Positions 35,425 to 43,444 of a stretch of 64,000 nucleotides of DNA are shown one piece after another. The DNA is from Phycisphaerae bacterium (GTDB lineage: Bacteria > Planctomycetota > Phycisphaerae > UBA1845), in assembly GCA_029260015.1 (NCBI GenBank), contig JAJDEB010000023.1:605457-669456 (forward strand), written 5' to 3'. The notes below the pieces were generated by a model that made no database searches, was not told where the DNA came from, and was given only the letters and a program-made list of their open reading frames with translations. A program made the translations under genes and the position numbers. Numbering within the stretch: position 1 is the first letter of the stretch; the number at the start of each line of letters is the position of its first letter.

Positions 35425-35501
35425 CCGACCGTTTAAGAAACAGACCGATCGGCAGACGGTTTGGGAATTTGCGAGCCTGATTGACCTGATTTGAAATGAA
35501 G

Positions 35502-35576
35502 GGTGAGTGACGGGGCTCGAACCCGCGGCCTCCAGGACCACAACCTGGCGCTCTAGCCAACTGAGCTACACCCACC
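35502..35576 (-). tRNA. tRNA-His (anticodon GTG)
   Basis: On the minus strand a full cloverleaf can be drawn: acceptor GTGGGTG/CACTCAC, D arm GCTC/GAGC, anticodon stem CCAGG/CCTGG with loop TTGTGGT, and a T arm GCGGG-TTCGAGC-CCCGT. An extra G at -1 faces C73, the His identity feature. CCA is not encoded. It lies in the gap between the RidA gene and the lipoprotein at 35789. Confidence 0.95.
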
Positions 35577-35788
35577 ATATTTTCCAGATTCGTCCGCCGA
35601 TTGGCCGAAAAACCCGGTTTGCTCAGCCAAAGCTTGCAGCGAAGCAACGGCAAACGATACCATTTTTGGGTGGGCTTGCAACCTTAACCGCCGATGTCGG
35701 AACAAGGATTGGCAGTGGTTGGATTCGCCGTTCGAACCCACCGAGGCGGTTGTTATGCGAGGCGCGCTAGATGGTCGATAGGAACCGT

Positions 35789-36184
35789 ATGATTCGTAGC
35801 ATATCCAAACATCTGCACACAAATCGCCTTGCCGCGATTCTTTTACCAGCGCTATTAGCCCCGATGCTGGCCGGCTGCGCGAACGAGCGGTATGAGGAAG
35901 CTTCAATCCGCCGCTGGGAAAACATCGGTGCGGTCAATCGAGCGGTCTACGCCCGCGAGCAGGAATGCCCGCAGCGATTGAAACAAACCGGCGACCTCAT
36001 CAACGCATCAGAACCACATCACAAAAAGCGCCTGGCGTTTACAATGGAACTCCTCCGAAGCAAGCAGCAAGCCGAACAAGACCGCTGGCCAGCACGCTGG
36101 GCGCGGACCCGCAACGACTTCGAAAAACGGATGGCCGGCAATCCCAAATTCATTCCAGACGCCATCGCCCGAATGTGGTACTGA
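35789..36184 (+). CDS. Small predicted lipoprotein of unknown function
   Basis: I do not recognise this 131-residue protein. It has a basic N-terminus, a hydrophobic stretch (AAILLPALLAPMLAGC) and lipobox LAGC with Cys at about residue 30. The mature part is helical and highly charged (HHKKRLAFTMELLRSKQQAE, WARTRNDFEKRM). AGGA lies five bases before the ATG at 35789; an ATG six codons earlier (35771) lacks a ribosome site. An envelope location is inferred from the lipobox. Confidence 0.65.
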   Translation: MIRSISKHLHTNRLAAILLPALLAPMLAGCANERYEEASIRRWENIGAVNRAVYAREQECPQRLKQTGDLINASEPHHKKRLAFTMELLRSKQQAEQDRWPARWARTRNDFEKRMAGNPKFIPDAIARMWY

Positions 36185-36195
36185 AACGACTGGTG

Positions 36196-36311
36196 AAGGC
36201 CCACGCGTCATCTTGCGGGTTGGGCTCCACTGTCATTCCCGCGAAAGCGGGAATCCAAGCCCTGCGCGTTACACATCGCTCGTTCTGGACTCCCGCATGC
36301 GCGGGAGTGAC
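36196..36311. repeat. Composite GTCA-foot repeat (family D), copy 3
   Basis: The extra arm GGCCCACGCGTCATCTTGCG is followed by the two facing hairpins at 36232-36311 (GTCATTCCCGC to GCGGGAGTGAC). It fills the space between the lipoprotein gene and prmC. Confidence 0.8.
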
Positions 36312-36419
36312 GAACCACTAGCGCTGCAAACGCCTCAATCGATTTAATCCCAAACAAGACCGAACGCGTCACGCCGTACCTCTGGCGACATCGCCAACCC
36401 GCGCCTATAGTTGCCGGAT

Positions 36420-37316
36420 ATGAGCACCGCCCCCGCAGAACCAGAGTGGACCATACGACGCCTGCTTGAATGGACCAAACCGTTCTTCGAGCGCAAGGGC
36501 CTCGACGAACCGCGATTGGCTGCGGAAATCCTACTTGCCAACGCGCTGGGTTGTGCACGATTAGAACTCTACACGCGGTTTGATCGCATACCGTCAGCCG
36601 ACCAGCTCGCCTCGTTTCGCGGATTCGTCAACCGGGCCGCGGACCACGTCCCGATCGCCTACCTCGTGGGATTCAAAGAATTCTACAGCCTGGAATTCGA
36701 GGTTACGCCAGACGTTTTGGTGCCTCGACCCGAAACGGAGATGCTGGTCGAACGGTCACTTGAGCTGATCGCGGCGAAGTCGACACCCGCAGCGTTTCTA
36801 GAGATTGGCACAGGCAGTGGCTGCATTGCGGTGGCGACCTGCAAGAATGCGCCCGGTGCTAGGTTTGTCGCGACGGATGTATCACCTGAATCGCTAGGAG
36901 TCGCAAGTCGAAACGCGGAAACGCATGGCGTATCCGACCGGATCAATCTCGTGGAATGTGCCGGCTTGGACCTTCCCAAAGAGGCTATTTCCGAGGGCGG
37001 ATTCGATGTATTGGTGTCGAACCCGCCATACATCGCGGAATCGGAAGTAGCCGACCTGCCGCGAAACGTCAAAGACCACGAACCGCACATCGCCCTGCAC
37101 GACGGAGCCGACGGGTTGTCGTTTTACCGAATGTTTGCAGAAGGTGCCCCGCGTTTGCTAATGCCCACCGGTACGGTACTCATCGAAATCGGCGAGTCGC
37201 AAGCGGCTGCGGTGGCTGCGATCTTCAACGATTCCGGCCAATTTAGCCCAGCCCGAATCTGGCGCGACGCGGTGGGCGGGCACGAACGGGTGATGGCCTT
37301 TGATCGAACGGGTTAA
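36420..37316 (+). CDS. prmC: Peptide chain release factor N5-glutamine methyltransferase
   Basis: PrmC (HemK) methylates the GGQ glutamine of release factors with S-adenosylmethionine. The helical N-terminal domain ends near residue 85; the methyltransferase domain has VPRPETEMLVERSLE, the AdoMet motif FLEIGTGSGCIAVA, and the catalytic VSNPPYIAES. The ATG at 36420 is chosen over a TTG three codons earlier. The usual neighbour prfA is absent; murA follows 120 bases later. Confidence 0.94.
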   Translation: MSTAPAEPEWTIRRLLEWTKPFFERKGLDEPRLAAEILLANALGCARLELYTRFDRIPSADQLASFRGFVNRAADHVPIAYLVGFKEFYSLEFEVTPDVLVPRPETEMLVERSLELIAAKSTPAAFLEIGTGSGCIAVATCKNAPGARFVATDVSPESLGVASRNAETHGVSDRINLVECAGLDLPKEAISEGGFDVLVSNPPYIAESEVADLPRNVKDHEPHIALHDGADGLSFYRMFAEGAPRLLMPTGTVLIEIGESQAAAVAAIFNDSGQFSPARIWRDAVGGHERVMAFDRTG

Positions 37317-37347
37317 TTGCAAGGTGTTAATTGGATCGGTCCCGCCG

Positions 37348-37376
37348 TTTGGCGGATTTGACAGATCGGTTATGAT
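37348..37376 (+). promoter_or_regulatory. Possible promoter for murA
   Basis: A good -10 match TATGAT at 37371-37376 with a weak -35 (TTTGGC, 37348-37353) at 17 bases. The murA start codon is about 60 bases downstream. Tentative. Confidence 0.3.
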
Positions 37377-37436
37377 GCGGCTTGCGGTTGCCGTTAATCT
37401 ATTTCAATTCAATTTCAAACGCGCGAGGTCAATGTT

Positions 37437-38708
37437 GTGGAGAGCTTGATTATCCAGGGAGGGAATCGTCTCAAGGGAACCATTCCGGTAAGCGGGGCAA
37501 AGAACGCCGCCCTGCCGATTCTGGCGGCATGTATTCTCTGTGAAGGCGAAACGATACTTCGCAACGTGCCCGACCTGCGCGACGTCCGGCAAATGTGCAT
37601 TCTGCTCAATCGCCTCGGCGTGTCTGTCGAGCGTGACAAATCCGGTGCGCTCCACATTCGGGCAGAAGACGAAATGAACTGCCACGCGGAGTACGAACTC
37701 GTCAGCAAAATGCGGGCGAGCATCTGCGTGTTGGGCCCGTTGCTTGCGAAGCGGCGCAAAGCGCAGATTTCGATGCCCGGTGGATGCGCGATTGGCGATC
37801 GTCCCGTGCGATTGCACATTCAGGGACTCGAAGCGTTGGGAGCAGACACCGATCTCGTCAACGGCGACTTCGTGATGAAGGCGAAGAAGCTGCGCGGCGC
37901 GGAGTTGTTTCTTGGCGGCGCTTTTGGTTCAACGGTCACCGGAACAGCCAACGTATTGATGGCCGCAACACTGGCTGAAGGTCGCACGGTAATCGAGTCA
38001 GCCGCCTGCGAACCGGAAATTGTTGACCTTGCCGATTTCTTAAACAAGTGCGGAGCCCGGATCGAAGGTCAAGGCACCCCGCGCATCGTCGTGGAAGGTG
38101 TCGCGTCGCTGCATGGCGCCGAACATTCCGTCATTCCCGATCGGATAGAAGCCGGGACATTCATGATCGCAGCCGCCGTCAGCAATGGCGAATTGATGCT
38201 CAAGAATTGCCGCATCGATCATCTCGTCGCGTTTGTCGATACGCTGCGACGTGTCGGGCTAAACATCGAGAAAGCCGAGAACGGCGTCAGCGTAACTTCA
38301 GCCCGACGCTTGGATCCAACCGAAATAACAACGCAACCCTACCCCGGTTTTCCGACAGATTTACAAGCCCAAACCATGGTGCTGCTGTCGCTAGCCGACG
38401 GCAACAGCGTAATCACCGAAAAGATTTTCCCCGACCGCTTCTTGCATGTAGCCGAACTGAATCGAATGGGAACGCGATTGCGAAAAGAAGGCCCAACAGT
38501 AATCGTAGAAGGCGTGAAAAAACTAGTCGGCGCACCGGTAATGGCATCAGACCTACGCGCCTCAGCAGCATTGGTGCTAGCCGGCCTGCTGGCAAAAGGG
38601 CAAACAAGAGTCCAGCGAATGTATCACCTCGACCGAGGATATGAGCGAATCGAAGAAAAACTAAAAGCCGTCGGCGCAGACATCCGTCGTGTGGCCGATA
38701 CGGCATAG
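37437..38708 (+). CDS. murA: UDP-N-acetylglucosamine 1-carboxyvinyltransferase
   Basis: MurA transfers enolpyruvate from PEP to UDP-GlcNAc, the first committed step of peptidoglycan synthesis. The 423 residues match. The N-terminus GGNRLKGTIPVSGAKNAALP and the catalytic loop MPGGCAIGDRPVRLHIQG are complete, with the fosfomycin-sensitive Cys present. The start is a GTG at 37437 with GAGG upstream. Its presence supports a peptidoglycan-containing wall. A RAYT element follows 24 bases after the stop. Confidence 0.97.
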   Translation: MESLIIQGGNRLKGTIPVSGAKNAALPILAACILCEGETILRNVPDLRDVRQMCILLNRLGVSVERDKSGALHIRAEDEMNCHAEYELVSKMRASICVLGPLLAKRRKAQISMPGGCAIGDRPVRLHIQGLEALGADTDLVNGDFVMKAKKLRGAELFLGGAFGSTVTGTANVLMAATLAEGRTVIESAACEPEIVDLADFLNKCGARIEGQGTPRIVVEGVASLHGAEHSVIPDRIEAGTFMIAAAVSNGELMLKNCRIDHLVAFVDTLRRVGLNIEKAENGVSVTSARRLDPTEITTQPYPGFPTDLQAQTMVLLSLADGNSVITEKIFPDRFLHVAELNRMGTRLRKEGPTVIVEGVKKLVGAPVMASDLRASAALVLAGLLAKGQTRVQRMYHLDRGYERIEEKLKAVGADIRRVADTA

Positions 38709-38731
38709 TATTTGTCGAAGCTTCAAGGCGC

Positions 38732-38764
38732 GGGTGCCCCGCCCTTCAGGGTGGGGGACTGACA
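38732..38764 (+). repeat. RAYT-type hairpin repeat (family A), copy 3
   Basis: Hairpin with CCCCGCCCT and AGGGTGGGG arms and a TC loop, then GACTGACA. It lies 15 bases after the stop codon end of the RAYT gene. Confidence 0.88.
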
Positions 38765-38779
38765 GACCAAAGAAAACCC

Positions 38780-39355
38780 CTAACCCATCGGAAACGCCCC
38801 ATCCCAATCCATCGAAATCTTCGACGAATCACCCAATTCATAAAACCGATAAGAACTCCAAGCCCAGTCCTCAGGAGCATCAACAAGCCCTCGCCGCACA
38901 GGGTTAACGTGAATGTATTTCAGTTTCTCGATCACCTTTCTTTCACTGGTAACATTGAAGTCATGCCCTCGAGGTTTCCAAAATTGTCGCACCCCGTCAC
39001 CAAGCGCCCATTCATCACGTGGCAGCGTCCCCAGGGTTTTTCGCTTGCGCCAGATTACTCGCAAAGCCTCCTTACACATCTTCCCGCTTAAGCCCTTCAA
39101 CTCGTTCAACACAGTCGAGATCGGTACTGGATGACTCGAATCAGTTGCTTGAGGCAGTACAAGAAGATGCACATGCTCGGGCATCACCACATACCCAATC
39201 CAACGAATACCCAATCGCGATCTGATTACCGCCATGATCTCAACAAACGTGTCGCGCACGCTGGCATGACGAAAGAACTGCAAACGTCGATAGCAGCAGA
39301 AAGTGGTCAGATGAACGTGCCCGGATTCGTTATGACGGCTCAGGCGGCTTGGCAT
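38780..39355 (-). CDS. REP-associated tyrosine transposase (RAYT, Y1/HUH type)
   Basis: A 191-residue IS200-like single-strand DNA transposase. The HUH motif is MPEHVHLLV (His61-Val-His63), and the catalytic Tyr is in KLKYIHVNPVRRG (Tyr147), followed by the RAYT-typical WAWSSYRFYE. The N-terminal LTTFCCYRRLQFF is also typical. RAYTs bind and cleave REP hairpins with a conserved tetranucleotide foot. The gene appears intact and is bracketed by inverted copies of one hairpin repeat. It is likely responsible for dispersing at least family A. Confidence 0.93.
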   Translation of the reverse strand: MPSRLSRHNESGHVHLTTFCCYRRLQFFRHASVRDTFVEIMAVIRSRLGIRWIGYVVMPEHVHLLVLPQATDSSHPVPISTVLNELKGLSGKMCKEALRVIWRKRKTLGTLPRDEWALGDGVRQFWKPRGHDFNVTSERKVIEKLKYIHVNPVRRGLVDAPEDWAWSSYRFYELGDSSKISMDWDGAFPMG

Positions 39356-39378
39356 GATTCGATGTTATTCGAAGTTCG

Positions 39379-39410
39379 GTCAGTCCCCCACCCTGAAGGG
39401 CGGGGCACCC
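39379..39410 (-). repeat. RAYT-type hairpin repeat (family A), copy 4 (reversed)
   Basis: The reverse complement of copy 3, reading GTCAGTCCCCCACCCTGAAG and ending GGGCACCC on the plus strand. It lies 24 bases upstream of the RAYT start codon and immediately before the asd stop codon. Confidence 0.88.
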
Positions 39411-39414
39411 ACGG

Positions 39415-40413
39415 TCAGAGCAACTCCGCGATTTGCACGGCGTTTAATGCTGCGCCCTTAAGCAACTGATCACCGCTGACGAACATATCGATGCCGCAAC
39501 CGTCGGGTTGACTGATGTCCTGACGAATGCGGCCGACCAACACTTCATCTTTACCGCTGGCGTCGATGGGCATCGGATAATGCTGCGGATCGCGCTGATC
39601 AACGATGCGCACACCGGGCGCTTTGCTCAAAATGTCGCGCACTTCATCCGGCGTGATCGGGTTGGTGAATTGAAGGTTGATTGCCTCGCTATGGGCGCGC
39701 ATCACCGGCACGCGGACGCAGGTGGCGGAGATCTGAATGTCGTGGCTATGGAACATCTTCCGCGTTTCATTGACCATCTTCATCTCTTCAGTGTTGTACC
39801 CGTTGTCGCCAACTTCGGAATTGTGCGAGAAGAGATTGAAAGCGTATTGAAAGGGAAAAATATTCGGTTGCGGCGTTTTGCCGGAAAGCACATCGCGCGT
39901 TTCCTGCTCAAGTTCCAGCATCGCAGCCTGCCCTGCACCGCTGGCGGCTTGGTAGGTGCTGACGACGACGCGCTTAATCTGATTGACTTGATGCAAAGGC
40001 CAAACCGGAACGACCATGACAATCGTCGAGCAGTTCGGATTGGCAATGATGCCATTATGATTGCGCACGTCTTGCGGGTTCACCTCAGGCACGACGAGCG
40101 GCGTATTCACATCCATCCGGAAAGCCGATGAATTGTCTACCACAACGCAGCCGGCTTTCGCGGCGATCGGTGCGTACTCTTTGCTGATACCCCCGCCCGC
40201 ACTGAAAAGCGCCAGATCCACACCGTCGAAGCTATCCGGTGTCAGCTCTTCGACGACCAGATCGCTACTGTTGAAGGGAACTTTCTTACCCGCACTGCGC
40301 GCCGAGGCCAGCAGCTTGATCGCGCCGGCTTGCAGGTTGCGTTTGTCGATCAGCGACAAAAACTCCTGACCCACCGCGCCGGTCGCGCCCACGATTGCAA
40401 CGCATTTGAACAT
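39415..40413 (-). CDS. asd: Aspartate-semialdehyde dehydrogenase
   Basis: Reduces aspartyl phosphate to aspartate semialdehyde on the way to lysine, diaminopimelate, methionine and threonine. The 332-residue protein starts with the NADP-binding VAIVGATGAVGQEF; the nucleophile is in IIANPNCSTI, and the substrate-binding MRAHSEAINLQF region contains the catalytic His. It ends close to the RAYT element and is divergent from the ATP synthase operon. Confidence 0.95.
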   Translation of the reverse strand: MFKCVAIVGATGAVGQEFLSLIDKRNLQAGAIKLLASARSAGKKVPFNSSDLVVEELTPDSFDGVDLALFSAGGGISKEYAPIAAKAGCVVVDNSSAFRMDVNTPLVVPEVNPQDVRNHNGIIANPNCSTIVMVVPVWPLHQVNQIKRVVVSTYQAASGAGQAAMLELEQETRDVLSGKTPQPNIFPFQYAFNLFSHNSEVGDNGYNTEEMKMVNETRKMFHSHDIQISATCVRVPVMRAHSEAINLQFTNPITPDEVRDILSKAPGVRIVDQRDPQHYPMPIDASGKDEVLVGRIRQDISQPDGCGIDMFVSGDQLLKGAALNAVQIAELL

Positions 40414-40720
40414 GGATTTAGAACCTGTGAAATAATCGCCCGATATGATGCGTCGGAGCCCCGCAACGCCGTCCGATCAAACTAACTTCTGCCCCATGAT
40501 AGACGGTAGCAAAACCCCTCTATTTGGTCAACGACGGCCCTTGCAAAGTGCGCTAAATTACTGTCATTTGTGGGGTTGACGCATGATCGACCACATTGCT
40601 AGACTACCGCCCCGCGCTGGCGACAATGAGCCTTCGGACCTTAGATCAGGTAGCCCGGTTTTGGCAGATCGAAGCCGTCGAAGTGACAGTCGCTGTCAGT
40701 GCGGAAAATGGTGAGGCGCG
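40414..40720. other. Divergent asd / atp control region
   Basis: This 307-base region has the upstream sequences of asd (minus) and the atp operon (plus). It contains one promoter candidate for atp at 40576-40605 and a short inverted repeat (GACAGTCGCTGTC near 40685) in the leader. No gene is seen. Confidence 0.5.
40576..40605 (+). promoter_or_regulatory. Predicted promoter of the ATP synthase operon
   Basis: TTGACG at 40576-40581 and TAGACT at 40600-40605, with a TGn extended -10 element directly before the latter and an 18-base spacer. Transcription would start near 40612 and leave a leader of about 110 bases before atpZ. Confidence 0.42.
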
Positions 40721-41050
40721 ATGCCCTCAAGACAGCCCGATAAGTCGAAGCGAATGTCGTCCGGACGCGAACTCTACAAGTACAGCGGCATCGGTTTCGA
40801 GTTTGTGGTCATCGTTGGCATATTCGCCTTCATGGGAGGCTGGGCAGACCGCCGCTGGCACTGCGACCCTTGGGGGATTTTGACCGGATGCGGTGTTGGT
40901 CTTGCGACCGGGCTATATTTTCTGGTCAAGGAATCGAACAAGATGATGCGGGCATCGGATTCTGACTCGAATCCAGACGACGTGACCCAAGGCATCGGAA
41001 ACTCGGGCGATTCCGAATTAGACGAAACAGGCAAACGGGGCGAGTCGTGA
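40721..41050 (+). CDS. atpZ: AtpZ/AtpI-type F-ATPase accessory membrane protein
   Basis: A 109-residue protein with two membrane segments (FEFVVIVGIFAFMGGWAD and ILTGCGVGLATGLYFLV) and a charged tail, matching the short AtpZ/MgtE-like accessory proteins placed first in many F-ATPase operons. These proteins help c-ring assembly or carry Mg/Ca ions. GTGAGGCG precedes the ATG. Its TGA overlaps the GTG start of the next gene. Confidence 0.8.
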   Translation: MPSRQPDKSKRMSSGRELYKYSGIGFEFVVIVGIFAFMGGWADRRWHCDPWGILTGCGVGLATGLYFLVKESNKMMRASDSDSNPDDVTQGIGNSGDSELDETGKRGES

Positions 41051-41448
41051 TTGCCCTCGCCGTTTCCACCTTGGTCGTCACTGCGACGCTGGTCGTCGCG
41101 GGTAATTTCGCGATCGAACGATGGTTCCCAGGTCAGGACACGACAGCACTATACGTCGCTGCCTCGGTCAACTTACTCGCCGGCTGGGTCGCTTTTATCC
41201 CGCTGGCGTTGGTCTCGCGAAGCCGGCTAACAGAATACATCCCCCAAGCCGCAATGGGGGCGATGGTGATTCGAATTCTCATCGTCGCATTTGCCCTTCT
41301 GGGGCTGATGGCTTGGGGTAAATGGGATAGCTACACGATTTCGATCTGGACGCTGGTCTTCTATTTGGCGCTGTTGGTGGTCGAAACCATCTTCGCGTTG
41401 CGGCTGGTAAAGCGGTTCTATACAAGCGGTGAGAGCGCTCAACAATGA
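41047..41448 (+). CDS. atpI: AtpI-like membrane protein of the ATP synthase operon
   Basis: A 133-residue protein with four hydrophobic segments (LAVSTLVVTATLVVAGNFA, LYVAASVNLLAGWVAFIPLA, MVIRILIVAFALLGLMAWG, WTLVFYLALLVVETIFAL), the size and layout of AtpI. The GTG start lies in the GTGA overlap with atpZ, and its TGA overlaps the ATG of atpB. Sequence identity to known AtpI is weak by eye, so the name is based largely on position. Confidence 0.7.
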   Translation: MIALAVSTLVVTATLVVAGNFAIERWFPGQDTTALYVAASVNLLAGWVAFIPLALVSRSRLTEYIPQAAMGAMVIRILIVAFALLGLMAWGKWDSYTISIWTLVFYLALLVVETIFALRLVKRFYTSGESAQQ

Positions 41449-42329
41449 CGCACGTTACAACATTGATGGCATCAGGCGATCCGATGTCGCACGTTCTTCC
41501 GCATGAGATCGCGCGATTCGGGCCCTTCAGCTTCACCAACCACATGCTGATGCTTCTGATTTCCGCGGGGTTGATGCTTCTGATCTTCCCGATGATCGCC
41601 CGCCGATACACAGCTCTTTCTGCCGGTGAACGCCCCTCAGCCCCAAGCGGAATCGTCAACTTTTTTGAATCGATCATGAATTTCATCCGCAAAGAAGTGG
41701 TCTATCCTTCTTTGCACGAACACACCGATCGATTCCTGCCCTACCTCTGGACGTTATTCTTCTTCATTCTGTTCAACAATCTGCTCGGCATGATCCCGAT
41801 GGACGCCATTTCGTCAGCCGTCTTCGGCAAGCAGCATTTGTTCGGTACCGCTACGGCGGGAATCTCCGTGACTGCGGGGCTCGCAATTGTTTCGTTTTTG
41901 GTTTTCCACGGGGCAGGCGTGGTGGCTCAATACCATCATGGAGTTGAGCACGGCAAATCGGCTGGCACCGCATTGGTGATGGCCCCGTTCAGTTATCTCG
42001 CCAGCATGGTACCAGCCGTTCCCGGCATCATCGGCAAGGTCCTGTTCCTCCCGCTGTTGGCGTTGGAATTTGCCTTGAGTTTTGTCAAACCATTCGCCCT
42101 GGCGATTCGTTTGTTCGCAAACATGTTGGCCGGCCATGTCGTGTTGGCGTCACTCTTGGCGCTCGCTCCAGCGATCAGACATCTGTCAGACGCAGGCGTT
42201 GCACTGCCAGCCGTCCTGGGTTGCGCCGCGCTGAGTTGCCTCGAGTTGTTCGTGGCGTTTCTTCAAGCTTATATCTTCGTGTTTTTGACAAGTATGTTTA
42301 TCGGTGCGGCAGTGAGTCCGGATCACTAG
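41445..42329 (+). CDS. atpB: F0F1 ATP synthase subunit a
   Basis: A 294-residue membrane subunit forming the proton half-channels. The diagnostic helix contains the essential Arg in KPFALAIRLFANMLAGHVVL, and the late helix ELFVAFLQAYIFVFLTSMF is present. LEFALSFVKPF precedes it. The start overlaps the atpI stop (ATGA). Confidence 0.96.
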   Translation: MTHVTTLMASGDPMSHVLPHEIARFGPFSFTNHMLMLLISAGLMLLIFPMIARRYTALSAGERPSAPSGIVNFFESIMNFIRKEVVYPSLHEHTDRFLPYLWTLFFFILFNNLLGMIPMDAISSAVFGKQHLFGTATAGISVTAGLAIVSFLVFHGAGVVAQYHHGVEHGKSAGTALVMAPFSYLASMVPAVPGIIGKVLFLPLLALEFALSFVKPFALAIRLFANMLAGHVVLASLLALAPAIRHLSDAGVALPAVLGCAALSCLELFVAFLQAYIFVFLTSMFIGAAVSPDH

Positions 42330-42400
42330 GTACTTTTGATTACGGCGCGGCTTGCAAACGTTTATTGATGCGGTCTTAGAAATAATTGGAGGCAGTAAGA

Positions 42401-42712
42401 ATGGGAACTTTTGGATTTTTCCCGATGTTGGCAACGGTATTGATTGATGGCACGGGTCTCGCACTTCTGGGTGCCGGCTTGGGCGCAGGCTTGGTCACCA
42501 TCGGTGCGGCAAAGGGTATTGGTCAACTGGCAGGGGCAGCCGTCGAAGGCCAGGCACGTCAGCCAGAAGCGGGTGGCCGTATCTTTACCTCGATGATTAT
42601 CGCGGCAGCACTGATCGAAGGCTTTACGTTCTTCGCGTTGGTGGTTTGCATGCAGATCGGTGGAAACCTGACCAAGGCATTGGAATTGGCTGGCACCGCC
42701 ACAGGACACTAG
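42401..42712 (+). CDS. atpE: F0F1 ATP synthase subunit c
   Basis: A 103-residue proteolipid with two helices joined by the polar loop GQARQPEAGGR. The ion-binding Glu lies in MIIAAALIEGFTFFAL. The residue after it is Gly, not Ser or Thr, which fits proton rather than sodium binding. The ATG at 42401 has GGAGG eight bases upstream. The N-terminal helix carries the Gly-rich packing motif GAGLGAGLVTIG. Confidence 0.96.
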   Translation: MGTFGFFPMLATVLIDGTGLALLGAGLGAGLVTIGAAKGIGQLAGAAVEGQARQPEAGGRIFTSMIIAAALIEGFTFFALVVCMQIGGNLTKALELAGTATGH

Positions 42713-42758
42713 TCGTTTTTTCTGAAGAACTCTGGCCCTTTTGAAGGGAGTTTGCGCG

Positions 42759-43346
42759 ATGCGCTTCTCTTTGCGCCATGCAATGTTCGCGACGCTGTGC
42801 TTGACTTCCGTCGCATTCGCATCTGGTGGTGGTGAAAATCCTGATCCGGTCATACCTGATCTATGGCAAGCCGGCTTCACCATCGCGGTTTTCTTGTTGC
42901 TGCTCTTTATCCTCGGCAAGTTCGCATTCAAGCCGATCATGAAAGGCCTCAACGATCGCGAAGCGTTTATTACAAGCGCCCTCCGCGATGCAGACGAAGC
43001 CAGCAAGAAGGCTCAGACGCAGTTGGCTGAGTACAACGAAAAACTCGACCACGCCCGCGCCGAAGCCACGGCTATCGTCGAAGAAGGTCGCCGCGACGCC
43101 GAAGTCGCCAAACGATCCATCCAGGACGAAGCCCGCAGCGAAGCCGACAAAATGATCGACCGGGCAAAACGCGAAATCGGCATCGCCCGCGACAGTGCAG
43201 TCCGTGAGCTTTGCGACCTCGGAGCCAAACTGGCCACCGATGCCGCCACCAAGATCGTAGGACGGGAACTATCGTCCGATGATCACGAGCGACTGATTCG
43301 CGAATCCATCGACGAGATCACCGCCCGAAGCGCATCGCGCAATTAA
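42759..43346 (+). CDS. atpF: F0F1 ATP synthase subunit b with N-terminal signal-like segment
   Basis: A 195-residue peripheral-stalk subunit. The usual single membrane helix is LWQAGFTIAVFLLLLFILGK, followed by FKPIMKGLNDREAFI and a long charged coiled coil. Before it is an additional hydrophobic segment (MRFSLRHAMFATLCLTSVA) ending near AFASG, like a cleavable signal peptide. AAGGGAG precedes the ATG at 42759. The extension occurs in subunit b of some other bacteria, but is not universal. Confidence 0.94.
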   Translation: MRFSLRHAMFATLCLTSVAFASGGGENPDPVIPDLWQAGFTIAVFLLLLFILGKFAFKPIMKGLNDREAFITSALRDADEASKKAQTQLAEYNEKLDHARAEATAIVEEGRRDAEVAKRSIQDEARSEADKMIDRAKREIGIARDSAVRELCDLGAKLATDAATKIVGRELSSDDHERLIRESIDEITARSASRN

Positions 43347-43364
43347 GATTAAGACAGGTCGCAT

Positions 43365-43422
43365 GTAGGGTCCGCTGTGCGGACCTAGAAATTCGTAACA
43401 TGGTCCGCACAGCGGACCCTAC
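43365..43422. repeat. GTAG-foot inverted repeat pair (family B), copy 2, between atpF and atpH
   Basis: GTAG plus GGTCCGC-TGT-GCGGACC (43365-43385), a 16-base spacer, then the exact inverted partner (43402-43422). It lies inside the atp operon, 19 bases after the atpF stop and 23 before atpH. Confidence 0.85.
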
Positions 43423-43444
43423 ACGAAGAAGAGTTAAGTCGATC

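Larger units (their letters stand above)
38732..39410. mobile_element. RAYT element: transposase gene between two inverted hairpin repeats
   Basis: A stretch of about 680 bases bounded by two copies of the family A repeat in opposite orientation (38732-38764 forward, 39379-39410 reversed). It contains only the RAYT gene on the minus strand. The repeats differ by at most one or two bases. It sits between murA and asd. The layout is that of a REP-flanked RAYT, not of a classical insertion sequence. Confidence 0.8.

Noticed and set aside
37358..37363. TTGACA upstream of murA as a -35 element
   Set aside because: Its only good -10 partner (TATGAT) is 7 bases away, too close; the TATGAT was kept with a weaker upstream -35.
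38732..39410. Classical insertion sequence with target duplication
   Set aside because: The transposase is a single-strand Y1 type, which does not create target duplications, and the ends are REP-like hairpins dispersed elsewhere without the gene.
42401..42712. Sodium-translocating c subunit
   Set aside because: The residue after the ion-binding Glu is Gly, and the Gln and Ser/Thr ligands typical of sodium c-rings are not in the expected places.
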